From positions 1 through 64,000 of the forward strand of contig CAJTPB010000004.1 in assembly GCA_910578065.1 (NCBI GenBank): a stretch of DNA of 64,000 bases, read 5' to 3'. Of the stretch, positions 18,533 through 27,003 are shown one piece after another (the stretch's first letter is position 1; each line of letters opens with the position of its first letter). The DNA comes from an uncultured Christensenella sp. GTDB lineage: Bacteria > Bacillota > Clostridia > Christensenellales > Borkfalkiaceae. Under the pieces are notes generated by a model, which saw nothing but the letters and a program-made list of their open reading frames with translations, had not been told where the DNA came from and did no database searches. The position numbers and the translations under genes were made by a program.

Positions 18533-21500
18533 ATGTACGAATTAAACGATTTCAACTCGATTCAGATCAGCGTAGCATCTCCCGAAAAAATCAGGGAATG
18601 GTCGTACGGCGAAGTTACCAAGCCCGAAACCATCAACTACCGCACCCAAAAGCCGGAGCGCGACGGTTTGTTTTGCGAAAAGATCTTCGGACCGACGAAG
18701 GACTGGGAATGCCATTGCGGCAAGTATAAAAGAATCAGATACAAAGGCATTATTTGCGAAAAGTGCGGCGTAGAAGTCACCCGCGCAAAGGTTCGCCGCG
18801 AGCGTATGGGACACATCGAACTCGCCGCGCCCGTTTCGCACATTTGGTATTTCAGAGGGATCCCTTCCAAAATCGGGCTGCTGCTCGATATGGGCCCTAA
18901 AAATTTGGAACAGGTCATCTACTTTGCGGCGTACGTGGTGCTCGATCCGGGTACGACGGGGCTCGATTACAAACAGGTGATCAACGATAAACAGCTGCGC
19001 GAATTGGAAGAACAGTTCGGCGACGCTTCCCAAACGGGATTAAAAGTCGGCATGGGCGCGGAAGCGATCCGCGAACTGTTGATGGCGGTCGATTTAGATA
19101 AAGAAAGCGCGCAGGCGAAAGAAATTATCGCAAACAACGCAACGGGACCCAAGCGGTTAAAGGCGATCAAGCGTATCGAAATCATCGAATCGTTCCGTAA
19201 ATCGGGCAACCGTCCCGAATGGATGATCTTAACCGTTCTTCCCGTAATCCCGCCCGACCTGCGCCCTATGCTGCAGTTGGACGGCGGCAGATTCGCAACT
19301 TCCGACTTGAACGATTTGTATCGCCGCGTGATCAACCGCAACAACCGTTTAAAGCGCATGATCGAATTGGGCGCGCCCGAAATGATCGTGAAAAACGAAA
19401 AGCGCATGCTGCAAGAAGCGGTAGATGCGTTGATCGATAACGGCAGAAGGGGCAAGCCTTTAAGCGGACCTTCCAACCGCGATTTAAAATCCCTTTCCGC
19501 AATGCTGCGCGGAAAGCAGGGGCGTTTCCGTCAAAACCTGCTCGGAAAGCGCGTAGACTATTCGGGACGTTCGGTTATCGTCGTAGGACCCGATTTAAAG
19601 ATCTACCAGTGCGGACTTCCCAAAGAAATGGCGATCGAGTTATTTAAACCGTTCGTAATGAAGCGCCTTGTGGAAACCAACCGTTGCCACAACATTAAAA
19701 GCGCAAAGCGTACGGTGGAAAAGGGAAAAGACTTTGTGTGGGACGTTTTGGAAGAGGTGATTAAAGAGCACCCCGTTCTGTTGAACCGTGCGCCTACGCT
19801 GCACCGTTTGTCCATTCAGGCGTTCGAACCGGTGTTGATCGAGGGAAGAGCAATCAAAATTTCGCCCCTCGTCTGCGGACCGTTCAATGCGGACTTCGAC
19901 GGCGACCAAATGGCGGTTCACCTTCCTCTGTCGATCGAAGCGCAGGCGGAAGCGCGCTTCTTGATGCTTTCCGCCAACAACATCTTAAAACTTGCCGACG
20001 GTAAATCGGTTATGAGCCCCACGCAGGATATGATTATCGGCGCGTACTACCTTACCATTGCAAGAAAGGAAGAGGGCAAAAAATATAACGAACTGGGCAA
20101 AGAGAGCGAATCGGGCGAAGTTTATATTCCGCCGCTGTTCTCTTCGTTCGACGAAGCGTTAATGAGCTATCAGCTGAAACACACGCACTGCCAAGACGAA
20201 ATTTACGTGCGCCGCACGGTGGAACTTCCCGAAGGCAAATTCGATTCTCTGCAGCTTCCTTACGAAAAGACGTTTACCGAAGAGCAGGTCGCAAACAACG
20301 GCTTGCGCGGCAGAGTTTCCGTTTGGAAGAACGAAAAGACGGGCAGACTGTGCGTAACGGGTATTTTAAAGACGACGGTCGGCAGGATCATCTACAACGA
20401 CAACATGCCGCAGGACCTTAACTTTGTTAAGAGAGTCGCTCCCGAAGACTATTTGAAGTTGGAGCTTTCCAGCGAGTTCATTTCTTCGGTAAAGGGCTCG
20501 CGCGCGATCGGCAAAAAGCACCTTTCCAAAATCGTAGAAGCGTGCTTCCGCACGGGATACGCGCCCAAAGCCTCGGCTGTGCTCGACGCGATCAAAGAAC
20601 GTGGGTACAAATATTCCACCCTTGCCGCGCTTACCACCTCGGTATTCGATATGAAGATCCCGCAGGAAAAAGACGGTATCGTTACGGGCGCGGAAGAGCA
20701 AGTTGCAAAAATTTCCAAAAAGTTCGCGCGCGGACTTTTGAAAGAGGAAGAACGTTATCATGCGGTAATTTCCGTTTGGGACGACGCGACCGATCAAGTC
20801 GCTTCCCTTTTAAAACGGCAGGGCGCGGAAGATAAGTTCAATCCCATTTGGATGATGGCGGATTCGGGCGCGCGCGGTTCGATCGACCAGATCAAACAGC
20901 TTTCGGGCATGCGCGGACTGATGGTAAACCCGCAGGGTAAAAAGATCGAAGTTCCCGTAAAATCCTGTTTCAGAAACGGACTTTCCGTTCTCGAATACTT
21001 TATTTCGTCGCACGGCGGACGGAAAGGTTTGGCGGATACGGCGCTGAAAACGGCAGACTCCGGATATCTTACCCGCCGTTTGGTAGACGTTTCGCAAGAC
21101 GTTATTATTCGCGAAGAGGATTGCTCGGCGGGCAAACGCCCGCGCGGCACCGTCATCAACGCCATTTGCGGCGCGAACGGCGAGTTGATCGAATCGCTCG
21201 AAGACAGGCTTACGGGCAGATTCGCCGCGGAAGATTTAACGGACGAAAAGGGCGAAGTGATCGTTCCCGTAAACGAAATGATCACCGAATCGACCGCAAA
21301 GACGATCGCGGGCATACAAAAATACCGCGAGGGCGGCGTGAATATCCGCAGTATCTTCAACTGCAACACCCGTTTCGGCGTGTGCGCGAAGTGCTACGGT
21401 AAAAATATGGCGACTACCCTTCCCATCAGAGTGGGCGAAGCGGTCGGCGTTATCGCGGCGCAGTCCATCGGCGAACCGGGTACGCAGCTTACCATGAGAA

Positions 21501-22315
21501 CGTTCCACACGGGCGGTATTGCGGCGACGGGCGATATTACACAGGGTCTTCCCCGTGTAGAAGAATTGTTCGAAGCAAGAAAGCCCAAGGGCGTTGCGAC
21601 CATTTGCGAAGTGTTGGGTACGGTTACGGTAGACAACAGCGATAACCTCAATCACGTGATCGTGCGCGATTCGGATACGGGCGAACAGTTAAAAGAATAT
21701 GTGCTTCCCTTCAACGCGGAACTCAAAGTGAGATCGGGCGACAGGGTGAAACCGGGCGATTTGTTAAACGCAGGTTCGGTAAACCCGCAGGATATCATTC
21801 GCGTAAACGGCGTAAAGGGCGTGCAAGATTATATTTTGGAACAGGTTCAATCCGTTTACCGTTCGCAAGGGGTTGATATTAACGATAAACACGTCGAAAT
21901 CATCGTGCGCCAAATGCTTAGAAAAGTACGCATCGAAGACGCGGGTACGACGGAAATGCTTCCCGGCGAACTTGTGGATATGTTCTACTTTGAAGAGCAG
22001 AACGAAAAAACGATTATGGCGGGCGGTGTTCCCGCTACGGCAAAGCGCGTGCTTTTGGGAATTACCAAGGCGGCGCTCGCAACCGATTCCTTCCTTTCGG
22101 CGGCTTCCTTCCAAGAAACCTCGCGCGTGCTCACCGAAGCGGCAATCCGCACCAAGCGCGATCCGCTGATCGGCTTAAAGGAAAACGTAATCATCGGTAA
22201 ACTGATTCCCGCGGGTACGGGCATGAAAGATTACAAAAACGTATCCGTTCAAAATTCGGGCAGATATGCCGACGTATTGGCGGAAGAAACCGCGCTCGCA
22301 TCGAGCGAAGAATAA
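18533..22315 (+). CDS. rpoC: RNA polymerase beta' subunit
   Basis: A 1260-residue beta' subunit. The N-terminal zinc ribbon (CHCGKYKRIRYKGIICEKCG, about residues 61-80), the catalytic NADFDGDQM loop with three Asp that bind Mg (about residues 454-462), and the second zinc site (CNTRFGVCAKC, about 943) are intact. It lies 18 bp after rpoB with GGGAGG as ribosome binding site, and ends in a strong terminator. The length is a little above the usual size for the phylum without a clear inserted domain. Confidence 0.98.
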   Translation: MYELNDFNSIQISVASPEKIREWSYGEVTKPETINYRTQKPERDGLFCEKIFGPTKDWECHCGKYKRIRYKGIICEKCGVEVTRAKVRRERMGHIELAAPVSHIWYFRGIPSKIGLLLDMGPKNLEQVIYFAAYVVLDPGTTGLDYKQVINDKQLRELEEQFGDASQTGLKVGMGAEAIRELLMAVDLDKESAQAKEIIANNATGPKRLKAIKRIEIIESFRKSGNRPEWMILTVLPVIPPDLRPMLQLDGGRFATSDLNDLYRRVINRNNRLKRMIELGAPEMIVKNEKRMLQEAVDALIDNGRRGKPLSGPSNRDLKSLSAMLRGKQGRFRQNLLGKRVDYSGRSVIVVGPDLKIYQCGLPKEMAIELFKPFVMKRLVETNRCHNIKSAKRTVEKGKDFVWDVLEEVIKEHPVLLNRAPTLHRLSIQAFEPVLIEGRAIKISPLVCGPFNADFDGDQMAVHLPLSIEAQAEARFLMLSANNILKLADGKSVMSPTQDMIIGAYYLTIARKEEGKKYNELGKESESGEVYIPPLFSSFDEALMSYQLKHTHCQDEIYVRRTVELPEGKFDSLQLPYEKTFTEEQVANNGLRGRVSVWKNEKTGRLCVTGILKTTVGRIIYNDNMPQDLNFVKRVAPEDYLKLELSSEFISSVKGSRAIGKKHLSKIVEACFRTGYAPKASAVLDAIKERGYKYSTLAALTTSVFDMKIPQEKDGIVTGAEEQVAKISKKFARGLLKEEERYHAVISVWDDATDQVASLLKRQGAEDKFNPIWMMADSGARGSIDQIKQLSGMRGLMVNPQGKKIEVPVKSCFRNGLSVLEYFISSHGGRKGLADTALKTADSGYLTRRLVDVSQDVIIREEDCSAGKRPRGTVINAICGANGELIESLEDRLTGRFAAEDLTDEKGEVIVPVNEMITESTAKTIAGIQKYREGGVNIRSIFNCNTRFGVCAKCYGKNMATTLPIRVGEAVGVIAAQSIGEPGTQLTMRTFHTGGIAATGDITQGLPRVEELFEARKPKGVATICEVLGTVTVDNSDNLNHVIVRDSDTGEQLKEYVLPFNAELKVRSGDRVKPGDLLNAGSVNPQDIIRVNGVKGVQDYILEQVQSVYRSQGVDINDKHVEIIVRQMLRKVRIEDAGTTEMLPGELVDMFYFEEQNEKTIMAGGVPATAKRVLLGITKAALATDSFLSAASFQETSRVLTEAAIRTKRDPLIGLKENVIIGKLIPAGTGMKDYKNVSVQNSGRYADVLAEETALASSEE

Positions 22316-22318
22316 TCA

Positions 22319-22350
22319 TAAAAAAAGGCTTGAATTTCAAGCCTTTTTTT
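22319..22350 (+). terminator. Terminator after rpoC
   Basis: AAAAAAGGCTTG pairs with CAAGCCTTTTTT around AATTT, with a T-run. Confidence 0.95.
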
Positions 22351-22353
22351 TAT

Positions 22354-22930
22354 GCAAAACAGTTGCGTTATTCCCATAAGGAACGGAAAGAATATTCGTT
22401 GCGACAGTTTTTTATGCGAAACGGTAGTGTTTTGCCTCTAAGGAAGTGGAAATATATTCGCTGCGAAAGCCTTTTTATAAGAGGTAAATGCGTTTCCATT
22501 AGGAAGGGAAAGAATATTCATTACACAAGCTTTTTTTGCGAAACGGCTGTGTTTTTCTTTAAGGAAAGGGAAATGATTCGCTACAAAATCTTTTTTGTGC
22601 GAGGTAAATGCGTTTTCATCTAAGGAAGGAGAAAGATATTCGTTACACAAGCCTTATTTGTGCGAAGCAGTTACGTTTTTCCCTTAGAAGGGGAGAAACT
22701 TTTGTTGTAAAAGCCGTTTTTTAGCGAAGCGGTTGCGTTTTCCTTTAAGGAAGGAGAAATATATTCGCTACAAAATTTTTTTGTGCGAGGTGAATGTGTT
22801 CCCCTAAGGAAGGGGAAGTATATTCGTTACACAAGCCTTGTTTGCAAAGCGTTTGTGTTTTCCCCTAAGAAACGGAAGAATTTTTGTTGCAAAATCTTTT
22901 TTATGCGAAACAGTTGCGTTTTTTTTCCAA
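22354..22930. repeat. About ten degenerate 61-bp tandem repeats
   Basis: Starts near 22354, 22411, 22474, 22537, 22598, 22661, 22723, 22785, 22842 and 22903. A unit reads roughly GCGAAACGGTTGCGTTTT, then CCCTAAGGAAGGGGAAA (a small hairpin), then ATATTCGTTACACAAGCC and a T-run. Two flavours alternate in part: GCGAAACGG-type and GCGAGGTAAATG-type. The period is not a multiple of 3 and no frame is conserved, so the array is non-coding. It fills the 660-bp gap between rpoC and the TetR gene. Confidence 0.8.
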
Positions 22931-22978
22931 ACGTGATAAAATAACAGGTGTTATATTTCTTAGTCGGGTAAAGGACGT

Positions 22979-23563
22979 ATGGCGAAATTAAAGATAACGC
23001 GGGAAGCGATTTTAAAGGGCGCGGCGGAAGTCGTGCGTAAAGAAGGGGAGCAGGGGTTAAACGCGCGCAGGATCGCAAAAGAACTGCGCTGTTCTACTCA
23101 ACCCGTGTACTCGCAGTTCCGCAATATGGAAGATTTGATTTGCGCCTTGCGCGAAGAGGCGAAACGGGAATATCGCTTGCGGATCGATCGGTATCTTGCG
23201 CAGACTTCGCGCGGCCGATACGAAGCGTACGGTATGGGATACGTTCGTTTCGCGCGGGAAGAAAAAGGCTTGTTCCGCTTTTTATACGGGGGCGGCGGCA
23301 GGGACCTTCCGCGGGCGGAAGATCCCTATTTCGGCGATATCATTGCCGAAATAAAACAATTATACGGCATGAGCGAACAGCAGGCAAAAGCGTTTCATGC
23401 GGATATGTCCATATATTCATACGGGCTTGCAATGTTGTTAAATACGGGGGAGCTGGATCTTTCGGACGAAGAGATCGAAGAGCGGCTGCGCGTGCAGTTT
23501 TACGCGCTGTATGCGGTGTACTGTCCCGATCTTCCGCCCCTTCCGCACAAGTCGAAATTATAA
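22979..23563 (+). CDS. TetR-family transcriptional regulator
   Basis: A 194-residue protein with an N-terminal helix-turn-helix (ITREAILKGAAEVVRKEG ... LNARRIAKELRCSTQPVYSQF, residues 5-47) of the TetR type and a variable C-terminal ligand domain. It is 12 bp upstream of an ABC exporter pair and most likely represses it until an inducer binds, which is an inference from position. A weak promoter (TTGCGT, 17 bp, TAAAAT) lies about 40 bp upstream, at the edge of the repeat array. Confidence 0.88.
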   Translation: MAKLKITREAILKGAAEVVRKEGEQGLNARRIAKELRCSTQPVYSQFRNMEDLICALREEAKREYRLRIDRYLAQTSRGRYEAYGMGYVRFAREEKGLFRFLYGGGGRDLPRAEDPYFGDIIAEIKQLYGMSEQQAKAFHADMSIYSYGLAMLLNTGELDLSDEEIEERLRVQFYALYAVYCPDLPPLPHKSKL

Positions 23564-23574
23564 CGGAGAAGAAT

Positions 23575-24480
23575 ATGAACGCGATCGAAATCGAAAATTT
23601 ACAAAAAAGCTACGGCGAAGTAAAAGCGGTGAACGGCGTTTCGTTCAGCGTGGAAGAGGGGGAATTTTTTGCCTTTCTCGGCGTAAACGGGGCGGGGAAG
23701 AGTACTACCATTTCCATTTTATGCGGCGATTCTCCGCGCGACGGCGGCACGGTTAAGGTAGAAGGCGCCGAAATCGACGCCGATCCGCAGGGGATCCGCC
23801 GCAGGTTAGGCGTTGTGTTCCAAAACAGCGCGCTCGATAAAGCGCTTACCGTAAAGGATAATTTAAAATACCGCGCGTCGCTGTACGGCGTTACGGGGCG
23901 GGCGTTTGCTTCTAAGTTGGAAGAGTTGACCGGGCTGTTCCAATTAAAAGAACTGCTTTCCCGCGCGGTGGGAAAACTTTCGGGCGGTCAGCGGCGCAGG
24001 GTAGATATCGCGCGCGCTTTGGTGCACGATCCGCGCATCTTGATTTTAGACGAGCCGACGACGGGCTTAGACCCGCAAACGCGTAAAACCGTGTGGGAAA
24101 TTATCCGCAAACTGCGCGAAGAGCGGGGGCTTACCGTATTTTTGACCACGCATTATATGGAAGAAGCGGCTGATTCCGATCACGTAGTTATTCTCGATGC
24201 GGGAAGGGTAATGGCGGATGCAACGCCCTTGCAGTTGAAAAACGATTATACGGGCGATTACATTACCTTGTACGGCGTAACCGAACAACAGGTGGCGGAA
24301 CTTGCCCTTTCTTACACGCGCGTAGGAGAGGCGTTCCGCATCGAAGTGGAAAATACGGAAAAGGCGACGCAGCTTATTTTAAAACATGCTGCCTTGTTCC
24401 GCGATTACGAAATCGTAAAGGGCAAAATGGACGACGTGTTCCTTGCCGTTACGGGAAAGATTATCGGAGGAGAAGTATGA
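23575..24480 (+). CDS. ABC transporter ATPase (TetR-linked)
   Basis: A 301-residue ATPase from ATG 23575 (GGAGAAG before it; the longer open frame upstream overlaps tetR and is not used). Walker A VNGAGKSTT, signature LSGGQRRR, Walker B ILILDEPTTGLDP and the TTHYMEEAA switch are intact. It is a clear paralogue of the ATPase at 6892 (shared VVFQNSxLDKxLTVKxNL). It overlaps the permease start by ATGA. The pair is probably a drug or peptide exporter controlled by the TetR protein. Confidence 0.92.
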   Translation: MNAIEIENLQKSYGEVKAVNGVSFSVEEGEFFAFLGVNGAGKSTTISILCGDSPRDGGTVKVEGAEIDADPQGIRRRLGVVFQNSALDKALTVKDNLKYRASLYGVTGRAFASKLEELTGLFQLKELLSRAVGKLSGGQRRRVDIARALVHDPRILILDEPTTGLDPQTRKTVWEIIRKLREERGLTVFLTTHYMEEAADSDHVVILDAGRVMADATPLQLKNDYTGDYITLYGVTEQQVAELALSYTRVGEAFRIEVENTEKATQLILKHAALFRDYEIVKGKMDDVFLAVTGKIIGGEV

Positions 24481-25373
24481 AAACGTTACCCTATTTGATC
24501 GCGCGCAACTGCAAACTGTTTTTTAAAGACAAAGGCATGTTTTTATCTTCGCTTATCGCGCCCCTCATTTTACTCTTTCTCTTTGTGGCGTTTTTGGGCG
24601 ACGTCTACCGCGATAGCCTTGCAAGCGTGTTGCAGGGGGCGGAACTTCCCGATCGGCTGGTAGAAGGCTTTGCGGGCGGCTGGCTGATGTCTTCGCTGCT
24701 TGCCGTTTGCACGGTGACGATAGCTTTTACCGCCAACATGATTATGGTAAACGATCGCGTTACGGGGGCTTTTTCCGATTTAACGATCGCGCCCGTTTCC
24801 CGTTCCATGCTCGCGCTCGCATACTATCTTTCTACCGTTCTCGTTACCCTTGCCGTTTGCTGCTTTGCCCTGATTGTGGGCTATGTGTATCTTGCCATCG
24901 TCGGCTGGTATTTGACTGCGGCAGACGTGTTCTTTACCTTGCTCGATACAGTGCTGTTGGTGCTGTTCGGAACGGCGCTCTCTTCCATTATATGTAAGTT
25001 TATTAAAACGCAAGGGGGGATCGCGGCGGTTTCGACCATCGTTTCCGCTTCTTACGGGTTTTTGTGCGGGGCGTATATGCCCATCTCTTCGCTTGCAAAG
25101 GGAATCCAATACGTAATATCCTTTTTGCCGGGAACGTACGGAACCGTTCTTTTGCACGATCACTTTATGGGCGGCGCGATCGAGGCGATGGAATCGGAAG
25201 GGATCGCGGCGGAATACCGCGAAGGTCTGCGCGACGGATTTGACTGCAACTTTTACTTTTTCGATCACGCGGTGCCCGAATGGGCGGGTTATCTTGTACT
25301 CGCTTTGACGATCGCCCTTTTGGTGGGCGCTTACGTGTTGTTGTGCATGCGGAAACCGCGAAAGAAAAAATAA
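24477..25373 (+). CDS. ABC-2 type permease (TetR-linked)
   Basis: A 298-residue permease with one N-terminal helix (LIAPLILLFLFVAFLGDV) and five more in the second half, ending in a basic tail RKPRKKK. The GAYMPISSLAKGIQYVISFLPG segment matches that of the permease at 7832, so the two exporter operons share ancestry. The ATG overlaps the ATPase stop codon. Confidence 0.9.
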   Translation: MKTLPYLIARNCKLFFKDKGMFLSSLIAPLILLFLFVAFLGDVYRDSLASVLQGAELPDRLVEGFAGGWLMSSLLAVCTVTIAFTANMIMVNDRVTGAFSDLTIAPVSRSMLALAYYLSTVLVTLAVCCFALIVGYVYLAIVGWYLTAADVFFTLLDTVLLVLFGTALSSIICKFIKTQGGIAAVSTIVSASYGFLCGAYMPISSLAKGIQYVISFLPGTYGTVLLHDHFMGGAIEAMESEGIAAEYREGLRDGFDCNFYFFDHAVPEWAGYLVLALTIALLVGAYVLLCMRKPRKKK

Positions 25374-25375
25374 GG

Positions 25376-25402
25376 AAACGCGAAAGCGTTTTCTTTTTCT
25401 CT
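25376..25402 (+). terminator. Terminator after the TetR-ABC operon
   Basis: AAACGC GAAA GCGTTT hairpin followed by a T-rich run. Confidence 0.75.
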
Positions 25403-25465
25403 CTTTTCGGAATTGTGTACTAATTGTAAAGAACCGATAAAGATTTATAATAAGGTAAAAGGTAT

Positions 25466-25708
25466 ATGATTGAGTTAATCGAAAAAATAGAAAGCAAAGC
25501 CGATTTTATTCATTTTCTTAATATGTTATCAAAAGATTTTGAAAAAAATCCCGATGAATGGGAAAACAAAACGATTCCATCATTTCTTGAACAAATGGCA
25601 GGGTGGGTAGAGGACTATTCTACCTCTCCCGCAAATGATATAGCATGGGATACGATTCAGTTCAGGGTATTCGCTCAAATTCTTTATATGGGAAAAATGT
25701 ATGAATAA
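25466..25708 (+). CDS. Small acidic protein, DUF7660-like
   Basis: An 80-residue protein (MIELIEKIESKADFIHFLNM...). The pattern of FIxFLxxLxxDF, an acidic WEN segment and a FLExMxxW(V)ED stretch resembles the DUF7660 family, which often sits near toxin or immunity loci; the function is unknown. Codon use is more A/T-rich than in the flanking genes, which may mean recent transfer. AAGGT precedes the ATG. Confidence 0.7.
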   Translation: MIELIEKIESKADFIHFLNMLSKDFEKNPDEWENKTIPSFLEQMAGWVEDYSTSPANDIAWDTIQFRVFAQILYMGKMYE

Positions 25709-25770
25709 TATCGCTTTCGGTTGAAAGGGGAGTTTTTTTATCCTTTATTTAGAAATTTATCGAAATACGC

Positions 25771-25799
25771 TTGACAAACGGGAATGGCTATGATATTAT
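25771..25799 (+). promoter_or_regulatory. Sigma-A promoter of the ArsR-SdpI operon
   Basis: TTGACA at 25771-25776, a 17-bp spacer, and TATTAT at 25794-25799, followed by CGGAGAAAG and the ATG at 25832. An ArsR-type repressor often binds its own promoter; no clear palindrome was assigned. Confidence 0.8.
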
Positions 25800-25831
25800 T
25801 TAGATGAAATTCAAAATACAACGGAGAAAGC

Positions 25832-26095
25832 ATGAAGGGAGTTTGGGAAGCACTGTCGGATGCGACGCGGCGTAAAATATTAACGCTGCTGCGCGACCGC
25901 CCGTATACGGCGGGGGAAATTGCGGAAAATTTTACTTTAACGGGTGCGACCGTTTCGCACCATTTAAGCGTGTTAAAGGAAAGCGGTTTGATCGTAGGCG
26001 AAAAAAAGGCGCAAACGATCACCTATTCGCTGAACACGACGGTGTTTCAAGAACTTTTAAAGAGCGTTGCGGGATTTTTATATAAGGGAGAGTAA
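25832..26095 (+). CDS. ArsR-family regulator (SdpR-like)
   Basis: An 87-residue winged-helix protein: ALSDATRRKILTLLRDRPYTAGEIAENF and ATVSHHLSVLKESGLI are the recognition region. It lacks the usual Cys metal sites of ArsR sensors. It pairs with an SdpI-like gene, as SdpR does with SdpI in Bacillus subtilis, where SdpI sequesters SdpR at the membrane. By analogy it represses its own operon. Confidence 0.88.
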   Translation: MKGVWEALSDATRRKILTLLRDRPYTAGEIAENFTLTGATVSHHLSVLKESGLIVGEKKAQTITYSLNTTVFQELLKSVAGFLYKGE

Positions 26096-26096
26096 T

Positions 26097-26774
26097 ATGA
26101 AAGGGATCATACTGTACACGGCGTTATCGCTGCTCAATTTAATCGGATATGCGATCGCGGTCGCGTTTTTGCCTGCGGTAGTGCCTATGCACTTCGATTG
26201 GAAGCTGACGGTCGATTCCGTCGGTTCGCCTTGGTGGCTGGTTGCGCTGCCTTCGGTTGCGGCGTTGATTTCCGCAGGGCTGTGGGCGGAAGTTGCCTCG
26301 GGCAAAAGGGGCAAAAACGCGAAATTCGTTTCGATCACCCTTGTTACGATCGGCTGTGTGTTCGTATATTTGGGTTGGATGTTTTTCGCGTTCGTTTCGG
26401 GGGGCGGCGCGTTGGGCGATAAGGTAAACTTTCCGTTCGCCGTCGCTATTATATTGCCGCTCTCGATGGCGCTTTGTGCGTTCGGAAACTATGCGCCCCG
26501 CATTGCGCCCAATCGCACGTTCGGCTTTAAAACGCCCGCAACGCGGAAAAGCGAACGGGTGTGGACAAAAACGCACCGCGCGGGCGGATTCGCCTTTTTC
26601 TTTACGGGGGTGATAGGCGCGGTTTGCGCGGTCGTGTTCTCTTGCGTAAAAGGTAAAGGGGGTTCGCCGCTCGATTATATCGCGCTGATCGTATTTATCG
26701 CGCTGTTGTTTATTGCAGTGGCATTTATATTTATCTACGCGCATGCGGCGTATGTAAAAGAAAATCGCGTTTAA
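26097..26774 (+). CDS. SdpI-family membrane protein
   Basis: About 225 residues from ATG 26097, two bases after the regulator's stop. It has six or seven predicted membrane helices. The N-terminal DUF1648 pattern (FLPAVVPMHFDWKLTVDSVG) and the SdpI-like PRIAPNRTFGFKTPATRKSERVW segment are clear. SdpI gives immunity to the SdpC toxin and signals to SdpR; here no SdpC gene is nearby, so the ligand is unknown. Confidence 0.85.
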   Translation: MKGIILYTALSLLNLIGYAIAVAFLPAVVPMHFDWKLTVDSVGSPWWLVALPSVAALISAGLWAEVASGKRGKNAKFVSITLVTIGCVFVYLGWMFFAFVSGGGALGDKVNFPFAVAIILPLSMALCAFGNYAPRIAPNRTFGFKTPATRKSERVWTKTHRAGGFAFFFTGVIGAVCAVVFSCVKGKGGSPLDYIALIVFIALLFIAVAFIFIYAHAAYVKENRV

Positions 26775-26782
26775 AAAGTGCC

Positions 26783-26810
26783 GCCTCCTTTTATTAAGGG
26801 GGCTTTCTTT
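26783..26810 (+). terminator. Terminator after the SdpI-like gene
   Basis: GCCTCCTT pairs with AAGGGGGC (one G-T pair) around TTATT, followed by TTTCTTTT. The rest of the gap to 27003 shows no gene. Confidence 0.7.
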
Positions 26811-27003
26811 TCACGGCGGTTTTATCGATACCCTGCCGTTTATATAAGCTGCGTTTGTAGATTTGTGCGATCCTTCGGGATAAAGGAGCTGTTTCCTCTC
26901 GTTTTTCTTACAAAATTCTATCGTAAAACCCTATCTTTTTTTATTCGGATATGATATGATAAGGTATAGCGCGCCCGCAAGGGGCGCGCGGGAAAGATAG
27001 AGT

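Noticed and set aside
22330..22650. Open frames of 97 and 70 codons on the two strands
   Set aside because: They lie in the 61-bp repeat array, whose period breaks the frame. They are repeat translations, not genes.
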